A stretch of DNA of 55,451 nt, taken from the IMG/VR virus record IMGVR_UViG_3300017730_000011, positions 1 to 55,451 of that record, one strand, 5' to 3'. Source of the stretch: a virus. Both the position numbers and the translations under genes were made by a program. Each line of letters opens with the position of its first letter. Within the stretch, counting starts at the first letter, position 1. The notes beneath the pieces were generated by a model. That model searched no databases and was not told the origin of the DNA. It saw nothing but the letters and a program-made list of their open reading frames with translations. Below, piece by piece: positions 17,124 through 24,762 of this stretch.

Positions 17124-18227
17124 ATGCCTTTCGCTCCTGTTCCAGTTTCAACTGAAGACCTCGTTACTTACCTTTCTGATAAAGTTGGTACTGAGGTAAA
17201 CACCAAGCAATTGTTTGAAGCATCTGAGCATTTCAACTGCTCTCTCGCTACTGTTAAAAAGAGACTCAAAACTTATAAGCAAGGTATTGGTAAGTGGAAC
17301 CTGACGGTTCAAGAAAAACTTGAGCAAACTTATCAAGCACCTGCAGCTATTCCTGCTCTAGAGCAAAACCTTATTCCTGATAAGGATCCTAATTTTATTC
17401 CTTTTGGTAACTTTACTGATGTAAAGAAAATTATCCAATCTAAATTGTTCTACCCTACATTCATTACTGGATTGTCAGGAAACGGTAAGACTTTCTCTGT
17501 TGAGCAAGCATGTGCTGCTCTAAATAGGGAACTGATTCGGGTAAACATTACCATTGAAACTGACGAGGACGATCTTATTGGTGGGTTCCGTCTTGTTAAC
17601 GGCGAAACTGCTTGGCATAATGGTCCTGTCATCGAAGCTTTGGAACGTGGAGCTGTGTTGCTTCTAGATGAAGTTGACCTTGCGTCTAACAAAATCCTCT
17701 GCTTGCAATCTGTTCTAGAAGGCAAAGGTGTATTCCTTAAGAAGACTGGTCGTTATGTAAAACCAACATCAGGATTTAACATCATTGCTACTGCTAATAC
17801 TAAGGGTAAGGGATCTGAAGACGGTAGGTTCATCGGTACTAACGTATTGAATGAAGCATTCCTTGAGAGATTTGCTTTGACTTTTGAGCAAGAGTATCCT
17901 TCTCCTGTTACTGAAACTAAAATTCTTCAGAAAGCAGCAGGTAACCTAGGTGTTCTTGATGAAGAGTTCTGTACTAACCTTGCCAACTGGGCAGACATTA
18001 TCCGTAAGACTTTCAAAGACGGTGGTATTGATGAGGTAATCTCTACTCGTAGACTCGTTCACATCATTCGTGCATTTGCTATCTGGCAGAACCGTATGAA
18101 AGCTATCAAAGTTTGCGTGAACCGTTTTGATGATGAGACTAAACAGTCATTCATCGAATTGTATGATAAGATTGATGCTGACATTCAAACTGAAGAGGAG
18201 GAACAAGATGGCGATGTCTCTTTCTGA
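17124..18227 (+). CDS. cobS: MoxR/CobS-like AAA+ ATPase
   Basis: 367 residues. Walker A GLSGNGKT (116-123), Walker B LLLDEVDLA (Asp182-Glu183), sensor-1 region IIATANTKGKG and an arginine-containing LNEAFLERF segment mark a MoxR-family AAA+ ATPase. Cyanophage versions are conventionally called CobS after the cobaltochelatase subunit. The N-terminal ~90 residues form a small helical domain. It follows the VWA protein, and MoxR-VWA pairs generally act together in metal insertion or protein complex remodelling. The name cobS is conventional; the substrate is unknown. Confidence 0.88.
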   Translation: MPFAPVPVSTEDLVTYLSDKVGTEVNTKQLFEASEHFNCSLATVKKRLKTYKQGIGKWNLTVQEKLEQTYQAPAAIPALEQNLIPDKDPNFIPFGNFTDVKKIIQSKLFYPTFITGLSGNGKTFSVEQACAALNRELIRVNITIETDEDDLIGGFRLVNGETAWHNGPVIEALERGAVLLLDEVDLASNKILCLQSVLEGKGVFLKKTGRYVKPTSGFNIIATANTKGKGSEDGRFIGTNVLNEAFLERFALTFEQEYPSPVTETKILQKAAGNLGVLDEEFCTNLANWADIIRKTFKDGGIDEVISTRRLVHIIRAFAIWQNRMKAIKVCVNRFDDETKQSFIELYDKIDADIQTEEEEQDGDVSF

Positions 18228-18390
18228 TAAATTCCATGGTTACATGGGTCGTCTCGTAATTTTGCGAGGCACCCAGTGCCGTACCGCTAAAATTGTAGGT
18301 GGCAAAGGTATAGAACTCTATATGCAGGGGATTGACGGCAGCGTATTTAAATGCTACCATGATAATATTGAATATATTTGGGAACGATGA
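18208..18390 (+). CDS. Small SH3/KOW-like protein (60 aa)
   Basis: Starts at the ATG at 18208 after a strong GAGGAGGAA ribosome binding site that lies inside the AAA+ gene. The pattern MGRLVILRGTQCRTAKIVGGKG is that of a KOW or small beta-barrel motif. It overlaps its neighbours at both ends. Function unknown. Confidence 0.68.
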   Translation: MAMSLSDKFHGYMGRLVILRGTQCRTAKIVGGKGIELYMQGIDGSVFKCYHDNIEYIWER

Positions 18391-18674
18391 GTTTAAAATA
18401 TAATGAAGAAGCTCTGTTAGCAGAGCTACGTGATTACATTACAGGAACCTATGGACAACACTATTCTGCTGGCAACGATGCCATTCAAACGTTAGACTTG
18501 ATTGAAGCATGTGGAGACGCTGAGGCATTCTGCCGTTGCAACATCCTCAAGTACGCTTCACGCTATGACAAGAAAGGCACTGCCCGTCGTGATATCATTA
18601 AGATCTTACACTACGGTCTACTCCTTCTTCACTTCTCTGACAAATCAAACATTACTGAATCCTATCCTCAATGA
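18387..18674 (+). CDS. DUF3310-like protein
   Basis: 95 residues from the ATGA overlap at 18387. The segment FCRCNILKYASRYDKKGTA followed by RRDIIKILHYGLLLL corresponds to the DUF3310 pattern (F-x-x-GN-x-x-KY-x-x-R-x-x-KG and a following Y-L helix) seen in many phages, often near replication genes. Here it directly precedes the sliding clamp. Role unknown. Confidence 0.75.
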   Translation: MSLKYNEEALLAELRDYITGTYGQHYSAGNDAIQTLDLIEACGDAEAFCRCNILKYASRYDKKGTARRDIIKILHYGLLLLHFSDKSNITESYPQ

Positions 18675-19345
18675 GCAAAGTTATCCTTTCCAGAAAAACT
18701 CTAGATGTCCTTAAGAATTTTTCTACGATCAATTCGTCAATCGTATTTCGTCAAGGGAGCACAGTACGAACAATCTCTAATGCAGAAAACATTCTGGCAA
18801 AATTCACTGGCGAAGAAGTATTTCCTAGTGACTTCGCAATTTATGATCTCAGTCAGTTCCTTAGCGGTATTTCTCTGTTTAACGATCCTCAACTGGAATT
18901 CACATCTAGCGATTTTGTTTCTATCCGTGGCGGTCGTCAGTCTGCTAAGTATTATTTTTCGGATCCTGAAATTACGCTCAAGTCTGCTCCAGAAAAAAAT
19001 GTAAAGTTTCCTGGTTCTGATGTAGAGTTTAATCTTTCTTCTGATGATCTTGTAGCTTTGCAAAAAGCATCTGCTGTTTACAGTTTGCCAGATCTTACTT
19101 TCTATTCTGAGAAGGAGTCTGAAGAAATCAAACTTATCCTCAGGGACAAAGAAAATGATACCAGTAATACTTACGATATCACTGTGGCAGGTTGTGCTAC
19201 TGGCACCTTTAGTCTTGATCTCAAGATTGAAAACATTCGTGTTCTACCAGGTGACTATACTGTTAAGGTATCTCAGCATCTAATTTCCGAGTGGATTAAT
19301 AATGATGTTGACCTTACATACTACATTGCTCTTGAACCCAATTGA
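18671..19345 (+). CDS. 45: Sliding clamp gp45
   Basis: 224 residues (T4 gp45: 228). The trimeric ring tethers the polymerase gp43 and also activates late transcription with gp55 and gp33. The sequence has the clamp beta-rich pattern (VILSRKTLDVLKNFSTINS start; DFAIYDLSQFLSGISLF; GDYTVKVSQHLISEW near the end). It is grouped with clamp-loader genes gp44 and gp62. ATGA overlap with the preceding gene. Confidence 0.96.
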   Translation: MSKVILSRKTLDVLKNFSTINSSIVFRQGSTVRTISNAENILAKFTGEEVFPSDFAIYDLSQFLSGISLFNDPQLEFTSSDFVSIRGGRQSAKYYFSDPEITLKSAPEKNVKFPGSDVEFNLSSDDLVALQKASAVYSLPDLTFYSEKESEEIKLILRDKENDTSNTYDITVAGCATGTFSLDLKIENIRVLPGDYTVKVSQHLISEWINNDVDLTYYIALEPN

Positions 19346-19359
19346 ACGTTACTGTTCCA

Positions 19360-19551
19360 ATGAGAGTGTTGGGCAGTGGTCTTGTGATTATTGCTTACTT
19401 TACTATCCTTCATATCAATACAACATTTGGTGTTGCATTACAACTAGTGGGTGATAGTATTTCAATTCCTTACTTCGTAAGGACAAAATCTTGGGATGTA
19501 GTTATTATGATTACATTCCTCCTAGTGATTTCTATATCACATTTGCTATGA
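19360..19551 (+). CDS. Small two-helix membrane protein
   Basis: 63 residues from ATG 19360; a TTG at 19342 that overlaps the clamp stop (TTGA) is an alternative start six codons upstream. Two hydrophobic segments, at about residues 5-25 and 44-62. It ends four bases into the next gene. No recognised family. Confidence 0.5.
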   Translation: MRVLGSGLVIIAYFTILHINTTFGVALQLVGDSISIPYFVRTKSWDVVIMITFLLVISISHLL

Positions 19552-20057
19552 ACATATTTGTAACAGACCCTGATCCCACTATCTCAGCACAGTGCTTGCC
19601 TGACAAACACGTTGTCAAGATGCCATTAGAAACATGTCAAATGCTTTCTATTGTTTGCTCTGAAGAGTGGGGTCATAGCTACGGTAAAATACATCGTAAC
19701 GATGGTCAACCATACAAGACAGAGAAAGGTGCATTCCGTAATCATCCTTGCACTATCTGGGCAAATGATTCTCTAGCAAATGCATGGTGGTTACTTACAC
19801 ATGGTCTTTCTCTATGTGCTGAGTACACACACAGATACGGTAAAGTTCATTCTTGTTCTAAACCACTACTAGAGATAACACATCTCTTACCATCAGCAGA
19901 CAATACTATGCATACACCTTTTGTCTTTGCAGGTCCTGATGAATTCAAGTATGATACTGTTGACATCTACAGCAAGTACAAAATGTATATTGCATCTAAA
20001 CCTTGGGTAGCTACCAACTATCTTCGTGCTCCAGAACGTAAACCTGATTGGATTTGA
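19548..20057 (+). CDS. Conserved phage protein with DKHVVKM motif
   Basis: 169 residues from ATG 19548 (MNIFVTDPDPTISAQ). The opening and the following CLPDKHVVKMPLETCQML segment are characteristic of a protein seen in many tailed phages, but I know of no established function. Several His, Cys and Trp are spaced as in a compact helical enzyme (GAFRNHPCTIWA; WWLLTHGLSLCAEYTHRYGK). An in-frame extension upstream of 19548 overlaps the membrane-protein gene and is not supported. Confidence 0.78.
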   Translation: MNIFVTDPDPTISAQCLPDKHVVKMPLETCQMLSIVCSEEWGHSYGKIHRNDGQPYKTEKGAFRNHPCTIWANDSLANAWWLLTHGLSLCAEYTHRYGKVHSCSKPLLEITHLLPSADNTMHTPFVFAGPDEFKYDTVDIYSKYKMYIASKPWVATNYLRAPERKPDWI

Positions 20058-20059
20058 TT

Positions 20060-20251
20060 GTGACTATTGATTATGACAGGCAAGTTGATGTACCATATGA
20101 GATTCTTGAGTATTGCGATTCCTTTACTCTAGATGCACAGCGTAACGATTTACGCTATATTGATTGTGTTTACATGAACATGGGTGAGTATGGGAATGAC
20201 TTAGAACAACTCAAAGAAATGAGACAACGCATCCTTCCTATTTTTGAATAA
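20060..20251 (+). CDS. Small acidic hypothetical protein
   Basis: About 63 residues from GTG 20060; TTG codons at 20048 and 20054 are alternatives, the latter overlapping the upstream stop as TTGA. Sequence: MTIDYDRQVDVPYEILEYC, then DLEQLKEMRQRILP. No domain recognised. It sits six bases before gp44. Confidence 0.55.
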   Translation: MTIDYDRQVDVPYEILEYCDSFTLDAQRNDLRYIDCVYMNMGEYGNDLEQLKEMRQRILPIFE

Positions 20252-20257
20252 TTTATT

Positions 20258-21202
20258 ATGAGCAAAGAGTTTTTGTGGGTGGAGAAATACCGCCCAAACA
20301 TTGTTGAAGATTGTATCCTTCCTGCTAACACCAAAGAAGTGTTTCAGGGTTTCGTCAATCAAGGAGAGCTTCCTAACCTGCTGTTGAATGGCACTGCTGG
20401 CGTGGGCAAGACAACCATTGCTAAGGCGCTGTGTGAAGAGATTGGTGCTTCTTACATCGTGATCAATGGATCTGATGAGGGACGCTTCCTAGACACTGTG
20501 AGGAACAGAGTCCGTCAGTTTGCTACTACTGTCTCTCTGACCTCTGGAGCGTCTCATAAGGTCGTTATCATCGATGAGGCAGACAACACAACTAACGATG
20601 TTCAGTTGTCCTTGAGGACCGCTGTAGAGGAGTTTCATGGAAACTGTCGTTTCATCTTCACATGCAACTTCATTAACAAGATTATTGAACCGTTGCATTC
20701 TCGATGCACTGTTGTTGATTTTAGAATCAAACCTGAACAAGCAGTAGCTTTGCAGGGTCAGTTCTTTACCCGTTTGAAAACTATTCTTACTAACGAGAAT
20801 GTAGAGTATGAAGACAAAGTTCTCGCTAAAATTACTAAGCGTTATTATCCTGACTGGAGGCGTCTTATTAATGAGTGCCAACGCTATGCCGCTACTGGTG
20901 CTATTACGTCTGCTATTCTTGTGGATGTTGCTGATGTCAATCTTGACACTTTACTTTCGTCCTTGAAGAAGAAAAAGTTTACTGATGTTAAGAATTGGGT
21001 TGTTCAGAATATGGACAACGATCCTACAATGGTGATGCGTAAAGTTTACGATAGCTTGTATGTTGTATTGAAACCTGCTTCTATTCCTGAAGCAGTTCTT
21101 ATCATCGCCAAATACATGAACAGTATTCCTATTGTTCCTGATCAAGAGATCAACCTGTTAGCATGTTTAACAGAGATCATGATGGGTTGTGAATTCAAAT
21201 GA
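20258..21202 (+). CDS. 44: Clamp loader large subunit gp44
   Basis: 314 residues (T4 gp44: 319). AAA+ ATPase that opens and loads the gp45 ring. Visible: Walker A NGTAGVGKTT, Walker B/DEAD-type IIDEADN, the SRC motif in LHSRCTVVDF with the arginine finger, and the N-terminal WVEKYRP. The C-terminal helical collar completes the family length. Confidence 0.97.
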   Translation: MSKEFLWVEKYRPNIVEDCILPANTKEVFQGFVNQGELPNLLLNGTAGVGKTTIAKALCEEIGASYIVINGSDEGRFLDTVRNRVRQFATTVSLTSGASHKVVIIDEADNTTNDVQLSLRTAVEEFHGNCRFIFTCNFINKIIEPLHSRCTVVDFRIKPEQAVALQGQFFTRLKTILTNENVEYEDKVLAKITKRYYPDWRRLINECQRYAATGAITSAILVDVADVNLDTLLSSLKKKKFTDVKNWVVQNMDNDPTMVMRKVYDSLYVVLKPASIPEAVLIIAKYMNSIPIVPDQEINLLACLTEIMMGCEFK

Positions 21203-21342
21203 CACTACTCAAATTTATTGAAAAAGAACCTAAACAATTAATGATGGAGGAAATGATTGAAAGACTTGAAAACGAATCAGCAAGACACTGGGCATACATC
21301 CAAAGTCAAAACAACACCAGAAAATGTTCAGGAAGCAAATGA
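21199..21342 (+). CDS. Short frame after gp44, possibly the 5' half of a split gene
   Basis: 47 codons from an ATGA overlap with gp44: MTLLKFIEKEPKQLMMEEM, then RLENESARHWAYIQSQ, ending at 21342. The following reading frame (+1 relative) begins inside it without a good start codon and continues with a protein-like sequence. The two together read like one ~100-residue protein interrupted by a frame change near 21310-21340. Confidence 0.5.
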   Translation: MTLLKFIEKEPKQLMMEEMIERLENESARHWAYIQSQNNTRKCSGSK

Positions 21343-21514
21343 AGCATTGTTTCATGCTACAATGAACCTACCCCACGCTGCTGCTCATTGTGGAATGACA
21401 GAGCGTGAAATGAAAATGATCTTTCGCGAATACCTTAAATACCATGCCCCAGACATTGAAGTCATTGAAGACACCCCTCAGGTATCCAGGCGGGAAGAGT
21501 CGTGCCCTGAGTAA
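21257..21514 (+). CDS. Small protein, possibly the 3' half of a split gene
   Basis: Open from a TTG at 21257 to 21514 (85 codons). The convincing part begins around TTPENVQEANEALFHATMNLP, continues AAAHCGMTEREMKMIFREYLKYH, a helix-turn-helix-like pattern, and its end overlaps the methylase by 71 bases. An internal ATG at 21361 is an alternative start. See the preceding frame for the idea that both belong to one gene. Confidence 0.55.
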   Translation: MKDLKTNQQDTGHTSKVKTTPENVQEANEALFHATMNLPHAAAHCGMTEREMKMIFREYLKYHAPDIEVIEDTPQVSRREESCPE

Positions 21515-22283
21515 ACTCTTTCAGTACATTCCTAACCTGAAAGATTACACTGAGTATCGTGAACCATTTGTTGGTGGTGGATCTGTAGCATTAGAAATTG
21601 GCAAAAGGTATCCACACCTAAACATCTGGGTAAACGATTTGTATGGACCACTCTATAACTTTTGGCGAGTGCTTCAAGATCAAGGACAAGAACTTCGTGA
21701 CCAGTTAGTCCAACTCAAGAATCGTCACCCAGAACCAGTATCAGCAAAACTATTATTTCTAGAAGCTAAGGAGAAACTAAACGATGATTCAACATCCAAC
21801 CTATCTGCTGCTGTGTGTTTTTATATTGTTAATAAGTGCTCTTTCTCTGGTCTCACTGAATCCAGTTCCTTCAGCAAGCAAGCGTCAGATAGCAATTTCT
21901 CGATGCGAGGCATTGATAAACTCCCTGAATATTCAGGAATGATTTCTAAGTGGGAGATCACTAACCTCAGTTACGAACAACTTCTTACTGATGATAAGAA
22001 TGCTTTCACTTATCTAGATCCTCCTTATGAGATTGGTTCTAATCTCTATGGTAAGAAAGGTAATATGCATAGTGGTTTTAACCATGATCATTTTGCTGTC
22101 AAGTGTGATCGATTTATTGGTCCACAACTTGTGTCTTATAATTCATCACAACTTATCAGAGATCGTTTCGATGAGTGGACAGCTGCTGAATTTGCACACA
22201 CTTACACCATGAGGAGCGTGGGGAGTTATAATACAGATCAAGCAGCTCGTAAGGAACTAGTCCTTTTTAATTATGAAGTGTGA
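21444..22283 (+). CDS. dam: Dam-type DNA adenine N6-methyltransferase (D12 class)
   Basis: 279 residues. The N-terminus TPLRYPGGKSRA, SAM-binding EPFVGGGSVAL and catalytic YLDPPYE identify the D12/Dam group of alpha-class adenine methyltransferases (T4 Dam: 259). It would methylate adenine in a short target, protecting phage DNA or marking replication. ATG 21444 is required because the conserved start lies at residues 10-21, so the overlap with the preceding frame is real. Confidence 0.93.
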   Translation: MPQTLKSLKTPLRYPGGKSRALSKLFQYIPNLKDYTEYREPFVGGGSVALEIGKRYPHLNIWVNDLYGPLYNFWRVLQDQGQELRDQLVQLKNRHPEPVSAKLLFLEAKEKLNDDSTSNLSAAVCFYIVNKCSFSGLTESSSFSKQASDSNFSMRGIDKLPEYSGMISKWEITNLSYEQLLTDDKNAFTYLDPPYEIGSNLYGKKGNMHSGFNHDHFAVKCDRFIGPQLVSYNSSQLIRDRFDEWTAAEFAHTYTMRSVGSYNTDQAARKELVLFNYEV

Positions 22284-22416
22284 AGTCACCCTATACAAAG
22301 CAGGCACCGTCTTCAAGGAAGAGGTGATCGCTGTTGATTATCAAGATGCTCGCAAGGTCGCTCTTGCTCGTAATCCTGGTTGTACTGTAGTGGGCGTCAC
22401 TGCAACATTTAAATGA
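22273..22416 (+). CDS. Small conserved protein (47 aa)
   Basis: Open from ATG 22273 to TGA 22416: MKCEVTLYKAGTVFKEEVI, then DYQDARKVALARNPGCTVVGV. The first strand pair, helix and last strand look like a complete tiny alpha/beta domain. Overlaps the methylase by 11 bases. Function unknown. Confidence 0.65.
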   Translation: MKCEVTLYKAGTVFKEEVIAVDYQDARKVALARNPGCTVVGVTATFK

Positions 22417-22419
22417 TCT

Positions 22420-22644
22420 ATGAAAGAACTTTGGAAGATCTGGAAATACTCCTTAGGATCATTCAATGATAATAAAACTAAGAGATATGATAATATCATA
22501 TGCACCATTAGAACTATCATTTTTACTCAGTTATTAATTACTAACTGTTTTATCATCGCTGGAAACGTAAGACACTGGAACGACAATGTACCAACTGAAA
22601 GACTATCTCTACTCAATCAACCAATCCAAAAAGAATATTCTTGA
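22420..22644 (+). CDS. Small membrane protein upstream of gp62
   Basis: 74 residues, starting MKELWKIWKYSLGSF, with a hydrophobic segment at about residues 28-48 (IRTIIFTQLLITNCFIIAG). It overlaps the gp62 start by 59 bases. The conserved-looking basic/aromatic start and membrane segment suggest a real product; the function is unknown. Confidence 0.65.
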   Translation: MKELWKIWKYSLGSFNDNKTKRYDNIICTIRTIIFTQLLITNCFIIAGNVRHWNDNVPTERLSLLNQPIQKEYS

Positions 22645-22975
22645 TGACGATATAGATGCTGAGAGAAAGTATCCCCCATATATTGTTAACAGATGTCTGT
22701 CTTCTTTTACTGATACTATTCTTTATGTCAATGAACTGAATAAGAATCCTCATCTACCAAAGAAGTTACAGTATGATTTTTTACTAAATAGTGTGAAACC
22801 TAGGAAACGTTTTTCTCCTTGGGCACGAAAAGATTCTATTGACTATCTTGAGTTAGTAAAAGAGTATTATGGTTATAATGACGATAAAGCTCTACAAGCT
22901 CTTAGAATTCTCACCAAGGATCAATTAAATCATATTACAAAAGCATTGAGTAAAGGTGGTAAACATGAGCGGTGA
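22586..22975 (+). CDS. 62: Clamp loader small subunit gp62
   Basis: 129 residues, shorter than T4 gp62 (187) but normal for cyanophages as I recall them. Key stretches: YPPYIVNRCLSSFTDTILYVNELN and KRFSPWARKDSIDYLELVKEYYGY. With gp44 it forms the 4:1 clamp loader. It precedes regA, as in T4 (gp44-gp62-regA). Confidence 0.9.
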   Translation: MYQLKDYLYSINQSKKNILDDDIDAERKYPPYIVNRCLSSFTDTILYVNELNKNPHLPKKLQYDFLLNSVKPRKRFSPWARKDSIDYLELVKEYYGYNDDKALQALRILTKDQLNHITKALSKGGKHER

Positions 22976-23396
22976 AATTGAGATTCAATGGAGACAAACC
23001 GATATGGTTGAAGTCGTCCTAAATGAACCAGATGATTTTTTAAAAGTGAGAGAAACATTAACAAGGATTGGTGTTGCATCACGTAAAGAAAAAAAGATTT
23101 ATCAATCCTGCCACATTCTCCATAAGCAAGGAAGATATTTTATTGTACACTTCAAAGAGTTGTTTGCCCTTGATGGCAAGAACACAAATTTTTCTTTGAA
23201 TGATGCACAACGTCGTAACCGTATCGTTCAACTTTTAGTTGACTGGGGACTGGTTAATATTAATACAGAGAGTCAGGAAAAAATTGCTGACCTAGCACCA
23301 CTCAATCAAATTAAAGTTCTCTCCTTTAAGGAGAAAGGTGAATGGACGCTTGAGTCCAAATATAATATCGGTCGTAAGAAACAAGAGGTAGAGTAA
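22965..23396 (+). CDS. regA: Translational repressor RegA
   Basis: 143 residues from ATG 22965 (T4 RegA: 122). RegA binds ribosome-binding regions of early mRNAs and blocks their translation. Family stretches: DDFLKVRETLTRIGVAS, SCHILHKQGRYFIVHFKELFALDG and NRIVQLLVDWGLV. The C-terminus is extended. It starts inside the last codons of gp62, matching the coupled T4 arrangement. Confidence 0.95.
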   Translation: MSGEIEIQWRQTDMVEVVLNEPDDFLKVRETLTRIGVASRKEKKIYQSCHILHKQGRYFIVHFKELFALDGKNTNFSLNDAQRRNRIVQLLVDWGLVNINTESQEKIADLAPLNQIKVLSFKEKGEWTLESKYNIGRKKQEVE

Positions 23397-23445
23397 ACCG
23401 CAATTTTTAATAAGGAAAACCGTTATTAACGTTTAAACTGTTATC

Positions 23446-23453
23446 GTTAAATA
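23446..23453 (+). promoter_or_regulatory. Possible late promoter before hsp20 (GTTAAATA)
   Basis: GTTAAATA lies 8 bases before the hsp20 ATG and runs into the GGAG ribosome binding site. This spacing is very short for a leader, so use as a promoter is doubtful unless translation starts at the later ATG 23504. Confidence 0.3.
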
Positions 23454-23461
23454 GGAGTGTG

Positions 23462-23911
23462 ATGCCTAACGGGTCACATATAAACGTCGCTTATTTAAGG
23501 ACAATGGTTAACAATTATGCATGGCAACAACTTTCCCCATTTTCACTCGGGTTCGATGAAACATTCCACAGACTTGAATCTCTTGCTGGAGCAGGAACAA
23601 GCTACCCTCCTTACAATGTCATTAATGGACCTGGTGGTAGAACAATATTGGAGGTCGCTCTTGCTGGATTTTCAGAAGAGGATCTAAATGTGGAGACGGA
23701 ACGAAACGTCTTAACAGTATCCGCTAAAAAAGCACCAGCAGATAAAGAAAAAAATTACGCACATAAAGGAATTTCATATAGAACATTTGCACGTAACTGG
23801 CAGATGTCAGACGATGTAGAAGTCGAGACCGTAGAATTCAATAATGGTCTATTAATAATCACATTGAAAAAAGAACTACCAGAAAAACAACAGCGTAAAA
23901 AACACTTCTAA
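23462..23911 (+). CDS. hsp20: Small heat shock protein Hsp20
   Basis: 149 residues with an alpha-crystallin domain at about 45-135: RTILEVALAGFSEEDLNVE, ERNVLTVSAKK, then ISYRTFARNWQM and NNGLLIITLKKELP, ending in a basic tail. A core gene of T4-like cyanophages and probably a chaperone for virion or host photosynthetic proteins. A GGAG precedes ATG 23462; ATG 23504 (MVNNYAWQQL) is an alternative start. A terminator follows. Confidence 0.94.
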   Translation: MPNGSHINVAYLRTMVNNYAWQQLSPFSLGFDETFHRLESLAGAGTSYPPYNVINGPGGRTILEVALAGFSEEDLNVETERNVLTVSAKKAPADKEKNYAHKGISYRTFARNWQMSDDVEVETVEFNNGLLIITLKKELPEKQQRKKHF

Positions 23912-23931
23912 ATAAATCATATCGTCGCCGC

Positions 23932-23973
23932 GAGGAGCACCTGCCAACAAACAGGTTGACTCCTCCTTTTTTT
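23932..23973 (+). terminator. Intrinsic terminator after hsp20
   Basis: GAGGAG(CA)CCTG pairs with CAGG(TTGA)CTCCTC around an eight-base loop, followed by TTTTTTT. The descending arm contains the -35 box of the next promoter. Confidence 0.85.
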
Positions 23974-23984
23974 GGTGGTATAAT
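23956..23984 (+). promoter_or_regulatory. Sigma70-type promoter before the polymerase module
   Basis: TTGACT (23956-23961), a 17-base spacer, and TATAAT (23979-23984) make a near-consensus host promoter. The -35 box is inside the terminator stem. Expected start of transcription is about 23991, 14 bases before the ATG at 24005. It would drive the Sm-like genes and gp43 early. Confidence 0.85.
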
Positions 23985-24004
23985 AAAATTAAACGCTTAT
24001 AGCT

Positions 24005-24352
24005 ATGGCAGTATCTATCGTTACATTGAAAACGGGAGATCGAATCATTACTGAGTTAAAAGAAATCTTTGATGAAGAAGGTGAAGACCGTAAAGGTGTT
24101 TGTCTTTTGATGGAAGAACCTTACATCTTAAACCTTGATGATGGCACTCCCCAATATCTTACTGAACAGCATGGTATGGAATACCAAGTCAGGTTTAGTA
24201 AATGGAATCCTTACACTCCAGATTGGCAATTTAAAATTCCATATGATAGTGTGATGACAATTAGCACTCCTGAACCAGGATTGCAAAACGCATATGAAAA
24301 TAAAATTAAAGAAAAGAAAGAAGGTGAAACTATTAATCCAGAGGTATTATGA
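24005..24352 (+). CDS. Sm/Hfq-like small beta protein (paralog B)
   Basis: 115 residues: VTLKTGDRIITELKEI, VCLLMEEPYIL, then VRFSKWNPYTPDWQFKIPYDSVMTISTPE and a final helix. It shares the K-TG-x-x-I / L-x-x-P-x-x-L / F-x-x-W-x-P / S-x-MT-I pattern with its neighbours and with the gene at 9889. First gene behind the strong sigma70-like promoter, so probably early. RNA-binding is inference from the fold. Confidence 0.75.
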   Translation: MAVSIVTLKTGDRIITELKEIFDEEGEDRKGVCLLMEEPYILNLDDGTPQYLTEQHGMEYQVRFSKWNPYTPDWQFKIPYDSVMTISTPEPGLQNAYENKIKEKKEGETINPEVL

Positions 24353-24762
24353 CTGAGCAAATTGAATCAACAGAACAAACTGAACAGCAACCACTAAGAA
24401 CTAATCACAATATTAGGATTGTTAATTTAACCACGAGTCAGAGTGTTCTTTGCCTCTTTGGAGATGTTCGTGACGAAGATAAAAAAGTAGTTGGATATCG
24501 TATGCTATATCCATATGTTTTGTCACTTGGAGATGTTAATACAAATGGAACTATCCCTATCAACTATACTCGTTGGTGTCCTTTTTCTCCTGTAGAAGAA
24601 CATAGAATTAGTGGGGAACACATTATTAGTGTTGTATATCCAGATAATAATATTCTTGATAACTACACTGAAAAACTCAAGGAGGTCGGACTTGAACAAA
24701 AAGATATTTTCTTTGAGGTAACTGATGGAACTGAAAGCGAACCTGCTGAAGCTAGCGAATGA
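24349..24762 (+). CDS. Sm/Hfq-like small beta protein (paralog C)
   Basis: 137 residues. A Gln/Thr/Glu-rich ~18-residue lead is followed by IRIVNLTTSQSVLCLFGDV, YRMLYPYVLSLGD, YTRWCPFSP and EHIISVVYPDN, the same strand order as paralog B, then an acidic C-terminus. ATGA overlap with the previous gene. Confidence 0.7.
   Translation: MTEQIESTEQTEQQPLRTNHNIRIVNLTTSQSVLCLFGDVRDEDKKVVGYRMLYPYVLSLGDVNTNGTIPINYTRWCPFSPVEEHRISGEHIISVVYPDNNILDNYTEKLKEVGLEQKDIFFEVTDGTESEPAEASE

Noticed and set aside
14870-18227. Annotation of the pair as true cobaltochelatase subunits CobT and CobS
   Set aside because: The names reflect fold similarity only; no large subunit is present and the HExxH motif suggests another activity. 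I use the names only as conventional labels.
23901-23917. CTAAATAAAT after hsp20 as a late promoter
   Set aside because: It is followed at once by the hsp20 terminator, so it could not drive a gene.
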